Positions 1 through 9,962 of a stretch of DNA of 64,000 nt are shown here, piece by piece; the first letter of the stretch is position 1, and each line of letters begins with the position of its first letter. The stretch is from Site-B1 sp963722665 (GTDB lineage: Bacteria > Bacteroidota > Bacteroidia > Flavobacteriales > Flavobacteriaceae): assembly GCA_963722665.1 (NCBI GenBank), contig CAVRNW010000020.1, forward strand, positions 62,001 through 126,000, written 5' to 3'. Both the position numbers and the translations under genes were made by a program. The notes beneath the pieces are model-generated. The model ran no database searches and was not told where the DNA came from. It was given only the letters and a program-made list of their open reading frames with translations.

Positions 1-800
1 AGATCCATCAATTTACCGGATGCAATAAAAGCACCAATCGGGAGTCCTCCTCCAAGACCCTTTCCTAATACAAGGATATCCGGAACGCAGTTGAAATGTT
101 CAAATCCGAAAAGCTTTCCTGTTCGCCCAATACCAGGTTGGATCTCATCCAGTATTAAAAGCGCTCCAACTTCATCACAGCGGTCTCTCACTTTTTTTAG
201 GTAACCATTTTTGGGAAGGATAAATCCTGCACCTCCTTGGATAGTTTCTAAAATGACCGCAGCCGTTTTGGTAGTTATATGTTTTATTTCGAATTCATTA
301 TTAAAGTCAATGAACCTGGTTCCGGGAATTAATGGTCTGAAAGGTTGTTTGCGTTCTTCATAACCCATGACGCTCATAGCTCCCATAGTACTTCCATGAT
401 AGGCCTTATTTGCAGCAATGATCTCAGATCTCCCGGTTGAAATTTTGGCTAATTTAAGGGCGCCTTCAATGGCTTCGGTTCCAGAATTGGTCAAGTATGT
501 TTTTTCAAGAGGATGTGGTAAATGCTGAGCCAGGAATTTAGTTAATTTAACTGCTGGTTCTTGAACGTATTCACCATAAACCATGACATGCATATACTTG
601 TCTAACTGTTTCTTTATTGCAGATACTACTTTTGGGTGTCGGTGGCCTAAACTGCAAGCCGACACTCCTGCAACAAAATCTAAATAGGCTTTATTCTTGG
701 TGTCATAAATATAGCTCCCTTCTGCATGAGAAATTTCCATCGCTAAGGGATGTGTGGAAGTTTGTGCCTGATATTTGAAGAAATCTGATTGCATGATCAT
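1..800 (-). CDS. Class III aminotransferase (acetylornithine/4-aminobutyrate type), 3' end outside window
   Basis: PLP-dependent fold-type I aminotransferase; about 266 N-terminal residues are inside the window and the gene runs off the left edge. Reading the minus strand gives family motifs in order: an N-terminal HPLAMEISHAEGSYIYD stretch, TNSGTEAIEGALKLA (PLP phosphate-binding loop), AYHGSTMGAMS, LILDEIQPGIGRTG (Asp pairing with the PLP nitrogen), and ILVLGKGLGGGLPIGAF with the Schiff-base lysine. The start at 800 overlaps the OstA-like stop by ATGA, implying translational coupling; ATG at 794 is an alternative. It is probably the generic 'aspartate aminotransferase family' enzyme common in flavobacteria. 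The substrate cannot be told from sequence. Confidence 0.88.
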   Translation of the reverse strand, partial: MIMQSDFFKYQAQTSTHPLAMEISHAEGSYIYDTKNKAYLDFVAGVSACSLGHRHPKVVSAIKKQLDKYMHVMVYGEYVQEPAVKLTKFLAQHLPHPLEKTYLTNSGTEAIEGALKLAKISTGRSEIIAANKAYHGSTMGAMSVMGYEERKQPFRPLIPGTRFIDFNNEFEIKHITTKTAAVILETIQGGAGFILPKNGYLKKVRDRCDEVGALLILDEIQPGIGRTGKLFGFEHFNCVPDILVLGKGLGGGLPIGAFIASGKLMD

Positions 801-2602
801 TTCTTCGGATTCCTAATTGGTTTCTTTAATCCTGAGGATTTCTTCAAAGAGTCCTGAATCCTTATACGTTCTAATACGGCTGGAGGTAATTGTCTTGCCG
901 CTTTGTTTTCTTTTCCTTCTTTTTTATTTTCTTCTTTTTGCGAGTTCTCAATGCGATCTATCATTTTATTATCAAAAAAATCGACTTCCTCAAGAGGATC
1001 TTCAATGCCCATTATGACAGGTAATACCAGTGGTGGATCATCCTTAAATAAATCTTCTACACTCTTTGGGCGTTCATCATCTCTCCAATTGAATCCCCTT
1101 AGTAATCTGGCATTTTTAGGAAATTGTGATTCAGGAAACAGATCACCATCAATTTGTTTTATCAATCTAATCTCATCAATTGAATTACCTGTAATTTTGA
1201 TGTTAATGTCACTTGATTTGGATTTATTGATCCCAATCAATTCATTTTCACTATTTCTCGCAAAATAGATAACTTCTGAGTTCTTAATGACATCAACATT
1301 ATACAACTTGTTATCTTCATTAAATAACCCTATCAATCGCTGGCCAGAAATTTGATTATAACCCGAATCTAAAGTATCTCTACTAACTAAAAATGCATTA
1401 TTAAATACAATTAAGGAGTCTAACTTTTCAGATTCAGTATTGGATTTGATATGAATGGTATCACCTGTCATCTGATTTGCGAAATTCCACAGAATTGGTT
1501 GTTTCTTTTTAGCAAAGGCATCTGTAAGTTTAGATACATTTATAAGTTTTGTAAGTCCTGATTCATGATCTATATGAATGGAATCTGCTTTACCACTCAT
1601 ATCAGATTTATACATTTTTACATTTTTGAATGCACGGGTTATTCTTTTTTCAGGTTTTCCTGTTACCATCAATGTATCACCATGTATATACAAGGAATCT
1701 TTTTCCTGGACCGATATCGCCAGTGCTCGTTTTGTGATAAAAACAGAATCCTTTTCCCTAAAAACTTCAGCATAATGACCTTTTATGATACTATTATTTA
1801 TGGAATCGGTCACTTTGATATTGTTGTTAGCCGATGCAAAACTTCTATTTCGGTCAAAATACATGCTATCACCTTCAAAGATCCGGTTATCATAATCTAT
1901 TCTCGATCTTTTTACAAAGTAACCTGTGTCATCTTTAGTATTATAAAATCCTTTTTCGCAATAAATTTTACTCTCTTTACTATCAATAGTTGTAGGTCCG
2001 TATAAGAAAGCATGTCCGGACTCAGTATAAAAATCTAATCTATCAGAATTAATTGTATAATCGGGATTCACTAATACAACATCTCTAACAAATTGATATT
2101 TTTTGGTATTCATGTAATATCTTCCTATTTGACTGGTTATAGTACCAGAAGTATCACGAACAACTTTCCCTTTGCTTTTATAATAAGCCTGTTGCTTGAC
2201 CCTGTCAAAATATAGAGTATCTGTTGATAAAGTAGAACTGGGTTCATTCAATATGACATTACCACTTGCAAAAGCCAGCTTACTTTTACCGCTGTACTCT
2301 GCATATTTACTACTCATGTTTATGGAATCTCCTTGTTTTAATTTTACATTGCCATAAGCCTCTATGAAATCTTCCTCTCCATAATGGATTGCTTTGTCAC
2401 ACCACATATTAACCCCTTCATGAAGTATATGAACTTGTTGCGAATCGTCTCTAGTAAGGATTGTAGCTCCAGGATAATTGTCTTGATCCTTTTCAAGAAA
2501 ACCGGAGTATTCAATTTGAATTCTCTTTCGTTCCGTTGTTTGAGCTTTGCTATAATTAACAAATATCAGTAGAACTAAAATAATAAGTTTAAATAATTTC
2601 AA
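797..2602 (-). CDS. OstA-like protein (LptA/LptD N-terminal family), LPS transport to the outer membrane
   Basis: 601 residues with an N-terminal signal peptide (MKLFKLIILVLLIFVNYSKA). The body has repeated short beta-strand units of the OstA/LptA jellyroll type, e.g. EAYGNVKLKQGDSINM, FASGNVILNEP and FLYGPTTIDSKES, running to about residue 330. The C-terminus is charged and low in complexity (lysine- and glutamate-rich). OstA-family proteins bind lipid A and carry LPS across the periplasm; Bacteroidota have long versions like this one. It overlaps the aminotransferase start by 4 bases. No beta-barrel LptD domain is evident, so it is more likely a periplasmic bridge protein than LptD itself. 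Confidence 0.82.
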   Translation of the reverse strand: MKLFKLIILVLLIFVNYSKAQTTERKRIQIEYSGFLEKDQDNYPGATILTRDDSQQVHILHEGVNMWCDKAIHYGEEDFIEAYGNVKLKQGDSINMSSKYAEYSGKSKLAFASGNVILNEPSSTLSTDTLYFDRVKQQAYYKSKGKVVRDTSGTITSQIGRYYMNTKKYQFVRDVVLVNPDYTINSDRLDFYTESGHAFLYGPTTIDSKESKIYCEKGFYNTKDDTGYFVKRSRIDYDNRIFEGDSMYFDRNRSFASANNNIKVTDSINNSIIKGHYAEVFREKDSVFITKRALAISVQEKDSLYIHGDTLMVTGKPEKRITRAFKNVKMYKSDMSGKADSIHIDHESGLTKLINVSKLTDAFAKKKQPILWNFANQMTGDTIHIKSNTESEKLDSLIVFNNAFLVSRDTLDSGYNQISGQRLIGLFNEDNKLYNVDVIKNSEVIYFARNSENELIGINKSKSSDINIKITGNSIDEIRLIKQIDGDLFPESQFPKNARLLRGFNWRDDERPKSVEDLFKDDPPLVLPVIMGIEDPLEEVDFFDNKMIDRIENSQKEENKKEGKENKAARQLPPAVLERIRIQDSLKKSSGLKKPIRNPKK

Positions 2603-2706
2603 TTTAGTTTTAGTTTGCTAACAAAAATAACGATAAAATTATCGTTTAATTACCCATTATGATTTTTTTATGAATGGAAGCAATTGCTGAAAATCTTTGA
2701 AATTAT

Positions 2707-2739
2707 AAACCCTGTAAAAAGATTATTTTAACAGGGTTT
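2707..2739 (-). terminator. Possible terminator hairpin after purA
   Basis: Inverted repeat AAACCCTGT (2707-2715) and ACAGGGTTT (2731-2739) with a 15-base A/T-rich loop, just past the purA stop codon. No strong U-tract follows on the minus strand, so termination is likely but inefficient. Confidence 0.45.
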
Positions 2740-2763
2740 TATATAGATATTTATATTTTACTT

Positions 2764-4035
2764 TTATGTAAAAATAGTTTGTTTTCTGTCAGGTCCAACC
2801 GATACTATTTTAATAGGGATATTCAGTTCCCCTTCCAGGAATTTAATATAATTTTTAAGTGCTTCCGGTAATTGAGAAACGTTTGTCATTTTAGTAAGAT
2901 CGGCTTTCCAGCCATCAAATTCCGTATATACCGGTTTTACATTTTTAGGTTCAATATTAAAAGGTAAATGTGTAATTTCCTTTCCTTTATATTTATAAGA
3001 TGTACAAACTTTTATTTTTTTAAATCCTGAAAGTACATCACCTTTCATCATCATTAATTGAGTAACACCATTTACCTGACAAGCGTATCGAAGTGCCACA
3101 AGGTCTAACCATCCGCAACGTCTGGGTCTGCCGGTAGTAGCTCCAAATTCCATACCTACACGACTCATTGTGGCTCCGTCTTCATCGAACAATTCGGTTG
3201 GGAACGGACCAGAACCCACTCGAGTGGTATATGCCTTAAAAATTCCAAAAACATCACCTATTTTAGTTGGTGCTACACCTAAACCTGTACATGCTCCGGC
3301 TGCGGTTGTGTTACTGGAAGTTACATATGGATAGGTTCCAAAGTCAATATCTAACAATGAACCTTGAGCACCTTCGGCTAGAATTGTTTTACCAGATTTT
3401 AAAGCTTGATGAATATATTCTTCTGAATCAATAAACGTCAATGTTTTTAATAAATCAACAGCTTCAAAGAACTCTTCTTCAAGTTCAGCCAGATTATATT
3501 GAATATCAACATTATAGAAATCAATCATGGATTCATGTTTATTGGCAAGGGATCGATATTTATCTTTCCATTCATTTAATTCAGTATCACCAACTCTTAT
3601 TCCATTTCTTCCTGTTTTATCCATGTAAGTTGGTCCAATACCTTTTAAAGTGGAACCAATTTTAGCCTTGCCTTTTGATGCTTCACTTGCTGCATCTAAT
3701 AATCTGTGAGTAGGCAAAATTAAATGTGCTTTTCTGGAAATAAATAGTTTTGGTCTGTATTCAATACCGTTTTCTTCCAGTTTTTCCAATTCCTTTTTAA
3801 AAATGACAGGATCAATGACAACACCATTTCCTACTATGTTCTGTGCCTTTTCATGAAATATACCTGAAGGAATGGTGTGAAGCACATGCTTTTGACCATT
3901 AAACACTAAAGTATGACCCGCATTAGGACCACCTTGAAATCTTGCAATAATATCATAATTTGAGGTTAATACATCAACAATTTTTCCTTTGCCTTCATCT
4001 CCCCATTGTAATCCTAGTAGTAAATCTACTGCCAT
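2764..4035 (-). CDS. purA: Adenylosuccinate synthetase
   Basis: GTP-dependent ligation of IMP and aspartate to adenylosuccinate, the first committed step to AMP. 423 residues, normal for the family. The N-terminal loop GLQWGDEGKGKIVD (residues 8-21) carries catalytic Asp13; GGPNAGHTLV (about 36-45) holds the catalytic His; TRVGSGPFPTEL and TGRPRRCGWLDL are later family signatures. It lies 14 bases downstream of the Fur-family gene and is probably co-transcribed with it. Confidence 0.98.
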   Translation of the reverse strand: MAVDLLLGLQWGDEGKGKIVDVLTSNYDIIARFQGGPNAGHTLVFNGQKHVLHTIPSGIFHEKAQNIVGNGVVIDPVIFKKELEKLEENGIEYRPKLFISRKAHLILPTHRLLDAASEASKGKAKIGSTLKGIGPTYMDKTGRNGIRVGDTELNEWKDKYRSLANKHESMIDFYNVDIQYNLAELEEEFFEAVDLLKTLTFIDSEEYIHQALKSGKTILAEGAQGSLLDIDFGTYPYVTSSNTTAAGACTGLGVAPTKIGDVFGIFKAYTTRVGSGPFPTELFDEDGATMSRVGMEFGATTGRPRRCGWLDLVALRYACQVNGVTQLMMMKGDVLSGFKKIKVCTSYKYKGKEITHLPFNIEPKNVKPVYTEFDGWKADLTKMTNVSQLPEALKNYIKFLEGELNIPIKIVSVGPDRKQTIFT

Positions 4036-4049
4036 TTGTAATAAATAAG

Positions 4050-4499
4050 TTAATTAGTTTTTTTGTTTCCGTAAAAGTAGAGTGAATGAGTCTTGATTTC
4101 AATATTGAAAACTTCTTCCAGTGTATTTTTAATCGATTCAATTCTGGGGTCACAAAATTCTATGACCTCTCCGGAATCTGTTAATATGACATGGTCATGC
4201 TGTTTGTCAAAATAAGATTTTTCATATTGGGCCTGATTTTGTCCAAATTGATGTTTTCTGACCAAACCGCATTCCAATAACAATTCAATGGTGTTATACA
4301 AAGTTGCTCTGCTTACTCGATATTTTTTATTCTTCATACTGATGTACAAGGACTCAATATCAAAATGATCATTATTGTCATAAATTTCTTGAAGAATAGC
4401 ATAGCGTTCCGGAGTTTTTCTATGCCCGTTTCCTTCTAAAAACTTCGTAAAAACATCCTTAACTATGTCTTGATTTCTACTATCTTTCTTTGCACTCAT
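4050..4499 (-). CDS. Fur-family metal-responsive transcriptional regulator
   Basis: 149 residues. The N-terminal winged helix (about residues 15-90) includes RKTPERYAILQEIY and SRATLYNTIELLLECGLV, the recognition-helix region of Fur/PerR/Zur proteins. The metal-sensing motif HDHVILTDSGEVIEF (about 104-118) follows. The C-terminal CxxC zinc pair of many Fur proteins is absent: the only cysteines are in LLECGLV and FCDPRIE. Metal specificity (Fe, Zn, Mn or peroxide) cannot be assigned. It lies directly downstream of the RelA/SpoT gene and just upstream of purA. Confidence 0.9.
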   Translation of the reverse strand: MSAKKDSRNQDIVKDVFTKFLEGNGHRKTPERYAILQEIYDNNDHFDIESLYISMKNKKYRVSRATLYNTIELLLECGLVRKHQFGQNQAQYEKSYFDKQHDHVILTDSGEVIEFCDPRIESIKNTLEEVFNIEIKTHSLYFYGNKKTN

Positions 4500-4521
4500 A
4501 ATCTATAACAAATTTATGGTA

Positions 4522-6738
4522 TTAAACTCTATTAACTTTCTCAATACCATTTATTTTTTTAAGATTTTGCATGAGTTTATCAACAACAGTGTTATTTTTT
4601 ACTACAACCTTAATTTTACCGTTAAAGAGCCCTCCATTGGTGTCAAAACTAATACTCTTCATATTCACATTCATGTTGGAAGATATGACCTTGGTAATAT
4701 CATTTATCATCCCCATATTATCTAATCCTGTAAGGCGTAATTCTGCAACATATTCTTGTTGTGAAGAGTCAATCCATTTGGCAGACATGATTCTATAAGC
4801 ATAATTGGACTGCAAACTCAAGGCGTTTGGACAATTTTTTTTATGAACTTTGATACCATCATTGATTGTTGTAAACCCAAAAACTGCATCTCCTGGAATA
4901 GGATTACAACAGTTGGCGATTTTATAATCCAGTTTTTGCTCATCTTTACCAAAAACCAACATATCATAGTTAGAGGTCAATTCCTCCTTATAAAGCTCTT
5001 CTTTTGAAAGATTTTGCTTTCTGGTAATTTTATTTTTAATGAAGCTCATAAGTGCATTGCTTCTTTGAGCGGCAAAACTTTTAAGCATTTTATTATCAAG
5101 ACTCCCAACGCCAACCCTGTAAAAAAGATCCAGACTTGTTTTTAGTTTGAAATAACTTACCAGTTCATTTATAGATTTTTCGTTAAGTTCAATTTTTAGC
5201 TGCTTTAATTTTCTTCGCAGTATTTCTTTACCTTCTTCACCAACTTTTTTAGTATCTTCATTTAGGGCAGATTTAATTTTACTTCTGGCTCTTGCTGTTG
5301 TAGCATAGTCTAACCAGTTTGTATTTGGTTTAGATTTATCTGATGTTAAGATATCGACCTGATCTCCACTGCTTAATTCATGGCTTAAGGGTACGAGTTT
5401 GCCATTTACTTTGGCTCCTCTGGTTCTCATGCCTACTTCAGTATGGATACTAAATGCAAAATCCAATGGAGTTGCACCTTTTGGAAGTGATTTTAGATCA
5501 CCTTTAGGGGTAAAGACGTATATCTCCTTGGAATAAAGATTTAGCTTAAACTGCTCAACAAAGTCAACAGCATTGGTCTCAGGATTTTCCAATGCTTCTT
5601 GCAGTTTATTTAGCCAGCCTTCCAAACCATCTTCTTCACTATATTTTCCTTCTTTGTACTTGTAGTGTGCGGCATAACCCTTTTCGGCAATTTCATTCAT
5701 GCGTTCACTTCTTATTTGAACTTCCACCCATTTGCCTTTAGGCCCCATAACGGTTATATGCAATGCTTCATAATTCGTGGATTTTGGAGAAGAGATCCAG
5801 TCTCTTAACCTAATTGGGTTCGGTCTGAAATGATCTGTAACAATAGAATATATTTTCCAGGCCAGAAATTTTTCGTTGGCGGCATCAGATTTATAAATTA
5901 TCCTAATGGCGAATTTATCATAAACTTCATCAAATGATACACCTTGCTTAACCATTTTATTCTTGATTGAAAAAATGGATTTAGGACGACCTTTTATTTC
6001 GTAATTTAAGTTTTCTGCATTTAAAGAGTCAGCTATAACTTTTGTAAAATCTTTAATGTAAGCATCTTGCTCTTCTTTACTTTCCTTGATCTTATTTAAA
6101 ATATCGTGATAAACTTCAGGTTCAGTGTATTTTAAACCAAGATCCTCCAATTCGGTTTTTATGTTATAAAGACCAATTCTATGGGCTAAAGGAGCATAAA
6201 TATATAATGTTTCACTTGCTATTTTGACTTGCTTGTCTGGTCGCATTGCATCCATTGTTTGCATATTATGCAATCGGTCTGCAATTTTTATGATTATCAC
6301 CCTAACGTCATCGTTTAAGGTTAGAAGCATTTTTCGGAAATTCTCTGCCTGTTGGGAAATATCCATTTCCTTCTTTAAAGATGAAATTTTAGTAAGACCA
6401 TCAACAATGCGAGCTACGGCAGTACCGAACATCTGTTCAATATCTGCAATAGAATAATCTTCAGAATCTTCTACAACATCATGTAGCAATGCTGCAGCTA
6501 TTGAAGTAGCATCCAATCCTATTTGTTCTGCAACTATCGTTGCAACTGCCAGTGGATGGAAAATATAGGCCTCTCCCGATTTTCTCCTTTGTTCTTTATG
6601 TGCATCAAGCGAAACCTCAAAAGCAGAACGAATAAGTTTTTTATCTTCGTCTGTTAAAGTCCTATAGCTAACCTTTAAAAGTTGTTTATAGGCATTTGCA
6701 ATAGCAGCATTTTCATTTTCTATCTCGATCTCTGTCAT
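4522..6738 (-). CDS. rsh: Bifunctional (p)ppGpp synthetase/hydrolase (RelA/SpoT, Rsh)
   Basis: 738 residues with the full long-RSH architecture. The HD hydrolase domain has His61 and ALLHDVVEDSE with the HD pair at 86-87, plus IKIADRLHNMQT. The synthetase domain has GRPKSIFSIKNKM and YEALHITVMGP. The TGS domain (about 405-465) starts at IYVFTPKGDLKSLP, and an ACT domain ends the protein (about 665-738). The intact HD pair suggests hydrolysis is retained, so this is probably the sole bifunctional Rsh. It makes and degrades the stringent-response alarmone. The fur-purA pair follows on the same strand. Confidence 0.96.
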   Translation of the reverse strand: MTEIEIENENAAIANAYKQLLKVSYRTLTDEDKKLIRSAFEVSLDAHKEQRRKSGEAYIFHPLAVATIVAEQIGLDATSIAAALLHDVVEDSEDYSIADIEQMFGTAVARIVDGLTKISSLKKEMDISQQAENFRKMLLTLNDDVRVIIIKIADRLHNMQTMDAMRPDKQVKIASETLYIYAPLAHRIGLYNIKTELEDLGLKYTEPEVYHDILNKIKESKEEQDAYIKDFTKVIADSLNAENLNYEIKGRPKSIFSIKNKMVKQGVSFDEVYDKFAIRIIYKSDAANEKFLAWKIYSIVTDHFRPNPIRLRDWISSPKSTNYEALHITVMGPKGKWVEVQIRSERMNEIAEKGYAAHYKYKEGKYSEEDGLEGWLNKLQEALENPETNAVDFVEQFKLNLYSKEIYVFTPKGDLKSLPKGATPLDFAFSIHTEVGMRTRGAKVNGKLVPLSHELSSGDQVDILTSDKSKPNTNWLDYATTARARSKIKSALNEDTKKVGEEGKEILRRKLKQLKIELNEKSINELVSYFKLKTSLDLFYRVGVGSLDNKMLKSFAAQRSNALMSFIKNKITRKQNLSKEELYKEELTSNYDMLVFGKDEQKLDYKIANCCNPIPGDAVFGFTTINDGIKVHKKNCPNALSLQSNYAYRIMSAKWIDSSQQEYVAELRLTGLDNMGMINDITKVISSNMNVNMKSISFDTNGGLFNGKIKVVVKNNTVVDKLMQNLKKINGIEKVNRV

Positions 6739-6837
6739 AAGAATAAATGTAGCAATAAGATAATTAACTTACAATAGGCACTTGAATTTTTAATTATTGG
6801 AAGGGTGTCCAAATTATTTAAGAATAAAATTATTATT

Positions 6838-7890
6838 TTAATTAGCCACTAGGATTTTATCCAATTCATTAAGGCAATCTGAACTAGTTTTTTTATTGGT
6901 ATTGATTGGGATACTACCGTTGTTATAAGGATAGTATTTATTTTCATCGGTAACAGAAAACAAACCAATTGTCGATGTTAATGATGAACTGGCCAAATGC
7001 ATAATTCCGCTATCTGCTCCAATAAACAACTTTGTATTGGAAATTAATGCTGCGATCTCGCGAATATCTTTACTATAGAAAGCAGGTGCTTTAAATCCAA
7101 TTTGAGAAACATTTTCAACAGGTAAAACTTCAACTATGTTGTAATTTTTATACTTTTTTATTAAACCTTCGTAAAAATCACTCCACCATGATTTTGAGTA
7201 ACATTTATTGCCAGTAGCAAAAGTAAAAATGCATATTGTTTCTTTCTCTTCAGTTACTAGCTTATTTAAATTTAACCGCCCTTGTTCAATTTCGAGCGGA
7301 CTTAGTTTGAGATCTAAACCGGCAATTTCTTTTTCATTAATTTTATAACCAAGATCATTTATAGACCTTCGGAAATTATGGACAGGTTGTTTTGCAATGT
7401 GATAATAATTGTTTTTAGATAAATCTATATCATCATATTCATCTCCAAAAAATTTAAAAGTTGAATTACAAAATTTAGTAGCTAGTCTTCCTGACGATGA
7501 ATTACCGGTTACATTGATGACCAGGTCATATGGTTTATTTCTAAGTAAAAACCAAGTTTTAATATATTTAAAAAGTTGTTTGAATGGCTTTTTTGGTAAC
7601 TGAATAATGGTATCAATGTTTTTGTAGCCTTTAAAAACAATTGGAGCCAGTCCCCCCTTAACAAATAGATCGATTTTACTATCTGGAAATGTTTTAATCA
7701 CTTCCTGAACTATAGGTGTTATTAACAATAGATTTCCCAATCTATGGTTAGGTCTGCAAATTAATATGCTATTAATTTCAGGGAGATCGTTTAAATCATA
7801 GATCTTATTAGACTTGGAACTACCAATATTTTTAGTAATTCTTTGAGTAATTTTTCTTCTGTATTTATTAACGATCTTTAAGACATCCAT
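6838..7890 (-). CDS. Glycosyltransferase family 9 (heptosyltransferase-like)
   Basis: 350 residues. The N-terminal Rossmann half contains ICRPNHRLGNLLLITPIVQEV (about 43-63), typical of ADP-heptose:LPS heptosyltransferases. The C-terminal half has FIGADSGIMHLASS, the GT9 nucleotide-sugar motif with its D-S-G-x-M-H core. It probably adds a heptose-like sugar to LPS core or another surface glycan at the inner face of the cytoplasmic membrane. There is no glycan cluster around it, so the acceptor is unknown. Confidence 0.85.
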   Translation of the reverse strand: MDVLKIVNKYRRKITQRITKNIGSSKSNKIYDLNDLPEINSILICRPNHRLGNLLLITPIVQEVIKTFPDSKIDLFVKGGLAPIVFKGYKNIDTIIQLPKKPFKQLFKYIKTWFLLRNKPYDLVINVTGNSSSGRLATKFCNSTFKFFGDEYDDIDLSKNNYYHIAKQPVHNFRRSINDLGYKINEKEIAGLDLKLSPLEIEQGRLNLNKLVTEEKETICIFTFATGNKCYSKSWWSDFYEGLIKKYKNYNIVEVLPVENVSQIGFKAPAFYSKDIREIAALISNTKLFIGADSGIMHLASSSLTSTIGLFSVTDENKYYPYNNGSIPINTNKKTSSDCLNELDKILVAN

Positions 7891-7921
7891 CTCGTGGTCA
7901 AGATAGCTAACTTTTTAAAAA

Positions 7922-9160
7922 TTAAACCATTTTTTTGAGGCTTTTAATTCTATCTAATAAGGTAGGGTGTGAATAATGCATAAAAACATATGCTGTGTGA
8001 GGAGTTAAATTGCTTAAACTGTTTTTGGATAGTTTTTTCAAACCGCTTATAAGTGGCTCCGACCTATATGTTTCCTTTGCATAATTATCAGCCTGGTATT
8101 CGAATTTACGGGAAAAATAATTCATTATCAATCCGGTAATTTGACTTATTGGACTATACAACAACCCAAAAGCTATCAAGCCAACATGAAAACTAGGAAT
8201 AGATACTCCTAAAGCTTGAGACAATACAGGTTTTGAAATAAAAATTGAAAGAATAAACAGAGTTAAACCCGTCAATAAAATTGATGAGATTAAATTAAAG
8301 ATTATATGCTTCTTTTTATAATGCCCGACCTCATGAGCCAGAACGGAGACTATTTCATCTTCATTTAGGTCGTTTATTAAAGTATCATAAAGAGTCACCC
8401 TCTTTTCACTCCCAAATCCTGAAAAATAGGCGTTAGCCTTAGTACTGCGTTTTGATCCATCTATTACGAAAATTTTGTTAAGATTAAAACCAACAGATTT
8501 AGCGTACTCCGATATCTTATTACGTAAATCACCATCTTTCAAAGGCGTTTGTTTGTTAAACAATGGCACAATCAATTTTGCATAGAACATGTTCAAAAAC
8601 AATGTAAATACAGCTACTAAACCCCATGCATATAGCCAAAAATGTTTACCTGTCAATTGATAGAACCAAATTATTAAAGCCAAAATACCACCACCAAGTA
8701 TTGCCATCATTAACCAGCCTTTAAATTTGTCAAAAAAGAACGTTTTACGAGTTGTTTTGTTAAATCCAAATTTTTCTTCAATCACAAAGGTTTTATAATA
8801 TGAAAACGGCGTAGAGATAAAATCACTGCCAATCATAATAATTGCAAAGAAAATCAAGGCAATAATTATTGGATTGCTGCTATAGCTTCTGGCAATGTTG
8901 TCTACAAATTCAAATCCATCAAACACAAAAAACAGCAGCGTAATAACCAGGGAGAATGTTGAGGTTAGAATTCCGAATTTATAATTAGTCGTTTTATAAA
9001 TCTGTGATTTTTTATATTCTTCTGTATCGTAAACATCTGCAATTTCATCTGGTAAAACATCTTTAAAATGTTGTGCATTCAAGTAGTTCAAAACTTTGTC
9101 AACAATAAAATTTAGTATTAAAATTCCGATTATTATGTAAAAAAGGGTAGTAGAGGTCAT
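7922..9160 (-). CDS. M48 family metallopeptidase (Ste24/CaaX-protease type)
   Basis: Membrane zinc endopeptidase of the Ste24 type. About 412 residues from ATG at 9160; the frame is open to 9226, but that would overlap the preceding methyltransferase by 62 bases, so the ATG before TSTTLFYIIIGILILNF is preferred. Several membrane segments, the motif VSVLAHEVGHYKKKH (HExxH zinc ligands) and the downstream FEYQADNYA (third ligand Glu) are visible. Bacteria lack CaaX prenylation in general, so it probably acts in membrane-protein quality control. It follows the TrmH-family gene by 4 bases. Confidence 0.9.
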   Translation of the reverse strand: MTSTTLFYIIIGILILNFIVDKVLNYLNAQHFKDVLPDEIADVYDTEEYKKSQIYKTTNYKFGILTSTFSLVITLLFFVFDGFEFVDNIARSYSSNPIIIALIFFAIIMIGSDFISTPFSYYKTFVIEEKFGFNKTTRKTFFFDKFKGWLMMAILGGGILALIIWFYQLTGKHFWLYAWGLVAVFTLFLNMFYAKLIVPLFNKQTPLKDGDLRNKISEYAKSVGFNLNKIFVIDGSKRSTKANAYFSGFGSEKRVTLYDTLINDLNEDEIVSVLAHEVGHYKKKHIIFNLISSILLTGLTLFILSIFISKPVLSQALGVSIPSFHVGLIAFGLLYSPISQITGLIMNYFSRKFEYQADNYAKETYRSEPLISGLKKLSKNSLSNLTPHTAYVFMHYSHPTLLDRIKSLKKMV

Positions 9161-9164
9161 GGTT

Positions 9165-9962
9165 TTATTTAAAGTTTCTTTGACGTTTCGCTTCAAAAAT
9201 AAGAATTCCTGCAGTAACCGACACATTCATGGAGTCTATTGCTCCCTGCATAGGAATAATTATGTTTTGCGTTGAGTTTGTTAACCACTCATTGCTTAGT
9301 CCTGTAGCTTCTGTACCAACAACAATAGCAGTAGGTTTGGTGTAATCCTGAGTATGATAATCTATGCTTGCCTTTAATGCTGCGCAATAGATATTTATGT
9401 TGTTATCTTTTAAATATTGAATAATTTCTGATGTACTTCCGCAAGCAATTTGGTTGGTAAATACACATCCAACACTTGAACGAATAATATTGGGATTATA
9501 GATATCGGTATTTGGATTTGCGATGATAACGGCATCAACATTGGCAGCATCAGCAGTTCTTAATAAAGCTCCTATATTTCCCGGTTTTTCAGGGGCTTCA
9601 GCAATCAAAATCAATGGGTTTTTGGTACTGATCTTCAGATTACTTAATTCTAAATCCTTTGATTTTGCTAATGCAATAACCCCTTCGGTTGTTTCCCTAT
9701 ACGCTAATTTTTGATATATTTCTTTTGAAATTTCTATAATATCGATACCATAATTGCTTAATGAGTTTGCTTCTGCCTCCGAAAATAAATCCGGATAAAA
9801 AAGTAGTTTGTCGATTGTATAATTACCCTTAATAGCCAGAGACAATTCCCGTTTTCCCTCTATTACGAAAAAACCAGTTTTTTTACGTTCCCTGCTTTTT
9901 TCCTTCAATAGATTAAGTTGCTTTATTAATGGATTCTGTATACTGGAAATTAGCTTATTCAT
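9165..9962 (-). CDS. TrmH/SpoU-family RNA 2'-O-methyltransferase
   Basis: 265 residues. The N-terminal substrate-binding region (about 1-100) precedes a SPOUT trefoil-knot domain with the three motifs EKPGNIGALLRTADA, IVVGTEATGLSNEW and IPMQGAIDSMNVSVTAGIL. The last forms the knot that binds S-adenosylmethionine. It is predicted to methylate ribose 2'-OH in rRNA or tRNA; which nucleotide cannot be inferred. The start codon overlaps the DUF3810 stop at 9962. Confidence 0.92.
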   Translation of the reverse strand: MNKLISSIQNPLIKQLNLLKEKSRERKKTGFFVIEGKRELSLAIKGNYTIDKLLFYPDLFSEAEANSLSNYGIDIIEISKEIYQKLAYRETTEGVIALAKSKDLELSNLKISTKNPLILIAEAPEKPGNIGALLRTADAANVDAVIIANPNTDIYNPNIIRSSVGCVFTNQIACGSTSEIIQYLKDNNINIYCAALKASIDYHTQDYTKPTAIVVGTEATGLSNEWLTNSTQNIIIPMQGAIDSMNVSVTAGILIFEAKRQRNFK